The notes under the pieces: generated by a model
Seen by the model: the letters and a program-made list of their open reading frames with translations, nothing else
What the model was told of the DNA's origin: nothing
Databases searched by the model: none
DNA from: Cryptosporangium arvum DSM 44712
GTDB taxonomy: Bacteria; Actinomycetota; Actinomycetes; Mycobacteriales; Cryptosporangiaceae
Assembly: GCF_000585375.1 (NCBI RefSeq)
Contig: NZ_KK073874.1
Coordinates: 8,405,913-8,469,912 of the forward strand
Length of the DNA stretch: 64,000 nt
Reading direction: 5' to 3'
Translations under genes and position numbers: made by a program
Shown here: one piece after another, positions 61,603 through 64,000 of the stretch
How positions within the stretch are numbered: the first letter of the stretch is position 1
Layout of the letters: every line of letters starts with the position of its first letter

Positions 61603-62643
61603 GTGGCGGGCAGGCACCCGGAAGACGTCGAGCCGCTCGAGGACGAGCTGTCCGACGATGCCGAGTCCGCCGAGGAGGACTCCTCCGACGAGGTCGAGGA
61701 CGGCGAACGCTCGGAGCGCGTGGTCGAGTACTGGGCTGAGCTCGGTATCGATCCGGTCGAGATCGCGCTGCCGCGCGGCGGCGTCGGCCTGACGCTGCGT
61801 CAGTACCGCGTGGTCGAAGAAGAGATCGTCGAGGACGAGCCCGTCGAGGACGACGACGAGCCCGAGGCGCTCGAGACCGTCACCGCGGACGACGAGGACG
61901 ACGAGACTCGCCCGACCGAGGCCGACACGAAGGCCGACACGAAGGCCGACACGAAGGCCGACGCAGAGGCCGACGAAACGGCCGACGCGGACGAGGACGA
62001 CGAGGACAGCGACGGGGACGACTCGAAGCGGTCCACGCGGAGCCGGGCCCAGAAGTACAGCGACGAGGCGCTCGCCGAGCGCTTCAACCGCGAGTACGAG
62101 GACGACTCGGACGACGAACCCGAGGACGAGGACGTCGACGAGCCGGAGACCGGCCGGGGCCGCCTCGCCGCCGGCGAAGAGGAAGCCGTCTTCCTCGCCA
62201 CCGACGGCAAGCTGCACCTCTTCCGCGACGCCGCCTCGCTCGTCGCGTTCGTGAAATCGCCGGCCGTCCACGACCTACTCGGCGGCGACACCTGGTCCGA
62301 ACTGGTCGAGACCATCACCCCCGACCTGGTCGTCCCCGACGACGAGGACCGCTACGAGCTCGACCTGGTCGTCGAGAACCTGCGTGGCGGCCGCGACGTC
62401 TGGGAGGGCGACCTCATCGTCGGGGCCGGCGAGCTCGCCCGCGACCTGGCCTACGCGCTCGACCTGACCGAGGTCGACGCCAGCCTCTCGCCCGGCTCCC
62501 CGCTCGACGACCTGGACGAGGCCTTGCGCGCGAAGGGCTTCTTCGGCCGCCGGAAGCTCCGCCGCATCGGCGCCGAGCAGGCCGCGCTGGCCTGGCGCAG
62601 CGTCATCGGTCGGATCTCGTCGTCGGTCGAGTGGCACGACTGA
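61603..62643 (+). CDS. Highly acidic protein of unknown function
   Basis: It has 346 residues. The first ~185 residues are dominated by Asp/Glu, including three ADTK repeats from a 12-bp tandem unit near 61921-61956. The rest is a folded-looking conserved domain (AVFLATDGKLHLFRDAASLV; DVWEGDLIVGAGELARDLAY; RIGAEQAALAWRSVIGRIS). Orthologues in Streptomyces are sometimes labelled 'primosomal protein' but I know no proof. GTG at 61603 follows AGGAGGAG by two bases. No TM segment. Confidence 0.75.
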   Translation: MAGRHPEDVEPLEDELSDDAESAEEDSSDEVEDGERSERVVEYWAELGIDPVEIALPRGGVGLTLRQYRVVEEEIVEDEPVEDDDEPEALETVTADDEDDETRPTEADTKADTKADTKADAEADETADADEDDEDSDGDDSKRSTRSRAQKYSDEALAERFNREYEDDSDDEPEDEDVDEPETGRGRLAAGEEEAVFLATDGKLHLFRDAASLVAFVKSPAVHDLLGGDTWSELVETITPDLVVPDDEDRYELDLVVENLRGGRDVWEGDLIVGAGELARDLAYALDLTEVDASLSPGSPLDDLDEALRAKGFFGRRKLRRIGAEQAALAWRSVIGRISSSVEWHD

Positions 62644-62650
62644 CCCCAGC

Positions 62651-63235
62651 ATGAGCCGGATGGGCCGGGACGCGGAGCTGATCGACGCGGACGATCCGGC
62701 GGCCCTCCGCGCGGAGATCGTGCGGAGGGCGTTGCCCGGCGTCGAGGACGTGGTGCCGGGCGCACGGACCGTGCTGGTGCGGTTCCGCCCGGGAACCCGG
62801 CCCGATCTGGGCTGGGCCGGGTCCTGGCGTCCGGCGGAAGCCGCTGAGCGGGCCGGACGCGAGGTGGAAATCCCCGTCCACTACGACGGACCCGATCTCG
62901 ACGATGTGGCCGCCTACGCCGATCTCACGCCCGGTGACGTCGTGGCCCGGCACTCGGGTGTGGTCTATACGGTCGCGTTCACCGGGTTCGCGCCCGGTTT
63001 TGGATATTTGACCGGTTTGCCGAGTGAGCTGCACGTTCCGCGCCGGAGCTCACCGCGGACCCGGGTGCCGACCGGTGCGGTGGGGTTGGCCGGGGAGTTC
63101 ACCGGCGTGTACCCGCGGCCGTCACCGGGCGGCTGGCAGTTGATCGGGCACACCGAGCGGACGCTGTGGGACCTCGCCACCGACCCGCCCGCGCTGCTCA
63201 CCCCCGGTGACCGCGTGCGGTTCGTGCCGTGCTGA
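62651..63235 (+). CDS. pxpB: 5-oxoprolinase subunit PxpB (KipI / allophanate-hydrolase-subunit-1 family)
   Basis: It has 194 residues with the family core EIPVHYDGPDLDDVAAYADL, VYTVAFTGFAPGFGYLTGLP, VPRRSSPRTRVPTGAVGLAG and GGWQLIGHTERTLWD. With PxpA and PxpC it would hydrolyse 5-oxoproline in an ATP-dependent way. The stop is overlapped by the following gene's likely GTG. Confidence 0.88.
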   Translation: MSRMGRDAELIDADDPAALRAEIVRRALPGVEDVVPGARTVLVRFRPGTRPDLGWAGSWRPAEAAERAGREVEIPVHYDGPDLDDVAAYADLTPGDVVARHSGVVYTVAFTGFAPGFGYLTGLPSELHVPRRSSPRTRVPTGAVGLAGEFTGVYPRPSPGGWQLIGHTERTLWDLATDPPALLTPGDRVRFVPC

Positions 63236-64000
63236 GCGTTCGCGCGGCCGGGCCGCTGACCACCGTCCAGGATCTGGGCCGGGTCGGCTGGGCACACCTC
63301 GGTGTCCCCCGGTCGGGTGCGCTCGACGTGCCCGCGCTCGCACGGGCGAACACCCTCGTCGGCAACACCGTGTCGGCGGCGGCGCTGGAGATCACGCTCG
63401 GCGGTCTGGTGGCCGCCTTCTCCACCGACGCCGTGGTGGCGCTGACCGGAGCCCGGTGCCCGCTCACCGTGGACGGAGTTCCGGCCGCGCACGCGGCCGC
63501 GGTGGGAGTGCCGGCCGGCGCGGAGCTCCGGGTGGACGCCGCGAGCACGGGGGTACGCGCCTACCTGGCCGTCGCGGGCGGCCTCGCCGCCGAGGAAGTG
63601 CTCGGCAGCCGCAGCACCGACATCCTCTCCGGTCTCGGCCCGCCCCGCCTCCGCGACGGCGACACGCTCCCGATCGGCCACCAGGTTCCGATCCGGGGCC
63701 CGGCCCCGGTGGGTCCGTGGTCCGCGGCCGCGGAACTCGACCTGGACGCCGTCCGAGCCGGGTTCGCGGCCCGGAGCGTCGTCGAGCCGGAGATCGTCGT
63801 CGAGCCGGCGTTGCGGGTGGTTCCCGGCCCCCGGGAGAGCTGGTTCACCGCGGACGCCGTCGAGGCGCTCTACTCGGCGCCATGGACCGTCACGTCCGAG
63901 AGCGACCGGGTCGGCGCCCGGCTCGACGGACCGGCGCTGGACCGCGCGATCACCGGCGAACTCCCGAGCGAGGGCATGGTCGCCGGTGCGCTGCAGGTGC
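63229..64000 (+). CDS. pxpC: 5-oxoprolinase subunit PxpC (KipA family), 3'-truncated by window
   Basis: The frame runs open to the window end with LTTVQDLGRVGWAHLGVPRS, ALEITLGGLVAAFSTDAVVA, AYLAVAGGLAAEEVLGSRST and RVVPGPRESWFTADAVEALY, the usual order of the biotin-dependent carboxyltransferase-like KipA domain. The GTG at 63229 overlaps the pxpB stop by seven bases. The last ~70 residues expected for the family lie outside. Confidence 0.87.
   Translation, partial: MLSVRAAGPLTTVQDLGRVGWAHLGVPRSGALDVPALARANTLVGNTVSAAALEITLGGLVAAFSTDAVVALTGARCPLTVDGVPAAHAAAVGVPAGAELRVDAASTGVRAYLAVAGGLAAEEVLGSRSTDILSGLGPPRLRDGDTLPIGHQVPIRGPAPVGPWSAAAELDLDAVRAGFAARSVVEPEIVVEPALRVVPGPRESWFTADAVEALYSAPWTVTSESDRVGARLDGPALDRAITGELPSEGMVAGALQV

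Overview
The window is very G+C-rich, densely packed with genes, and uses GTG starts and ATGA/GTGA stop-start overlaps throughout. Its gene content (acyl-CoA carboxylase with an epsilon subunit, PknB-type kinase, KorAB, FxsA/FxsB RiPP genes, gene order resembling mycobacteria) points to an actinomycete. The full chemotaxis operon suggests a genus with motile cells or spores (a Cryptosporangium/Actinoplanes-like organism would fit). That assignment is inference; no rRNA is present. No tRNA, rRNA or CRISPR array was recognised.

Layout. 1-5.2 kb: korA (5' cut off) and korB, whose N-terminus carries an unusual 18-bp tandem repeat; a RarD-like permease; a thioredoxin-reductase-like flavoprotein divergent from an XRE-cupin regulator. 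5.18-7.4 kb: three mobile elements stacked on what was one CTAG site. They are an intact IS481-family element, a 161-bp MITE-like palindromic element, and a frameshifted IS5-family element. Each is bounded by CTAG copies, and the last CTAG contains the cheA stop codon. 7.4-15.9 kb: a nine-gene chemotaxis operon on the minus strand (MCP, cheW, cheR, cheD, cheB, membrane MCP-like protein, cheY, STAS protein, cheA).

15.9-21 kb: a redoxin gene plus TetR regulator with a perfect operator-like palindrome, a membrane-anchored SGNH hydrolase and a DHA2 exporter. 20.9-24.9 kb: birA divergent from the operon accD-accE-GNAT-maf. 24.9-27.8 kb: an MFS transporter, an O-methyltransferase and a secreted phytase.

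28.0-37.4 kb is the most interesting accessory block. It starts with a three-gene RiPP operon: a 57-residue FxsA-like precursor, an FxsB-type radical SAM/SPASM enzyme and a HExxH-domain protein. The NB-ARC/TPR protein of the same FxSxx-COOH system converges on it. Divergent from that gene runs a translationally coupled SIR2 gene and nSTAND NTPase gene, followed by a two-TM protein. The block looks like a conflict/immunity island inserted between core genes (maf on one side, accA3 on the other).

37.5-58.2 kb returns to a core whose order recalls the Mycobacterium tuberculosis Rv3279c-Rv3309c region from memory (birA, accD5, accE5, maf, accA3, lpdA, amiB1, punA, pmmB, upp). It has interspersed genes: an alpha/beta hydrolase, a gamma-glutamylcyclotransferase-like protein, a MarR-GNAT fusion divergent from a polymerase-less LigD, a Ser/Thr kinase, an acyl-CoA synthetase, a GT4 glycosyltransferase, and deoC with two aldehyde dehydrogenases, the second lacking its catalytic half. 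Together punA, the phosphohexomutase-like enzyme, upp and deoC form a nucleoside salvage neighbourhood. 58.2-58.8 kb is intergenic with two large hairpins. 58.8-61.5 kb holds a two-component system and a small membrane-anchored protein. The window ends with an acidic protein of unknown function and pxpB-pxpC (5-oxoprolinase), the latter cut by the window edge.
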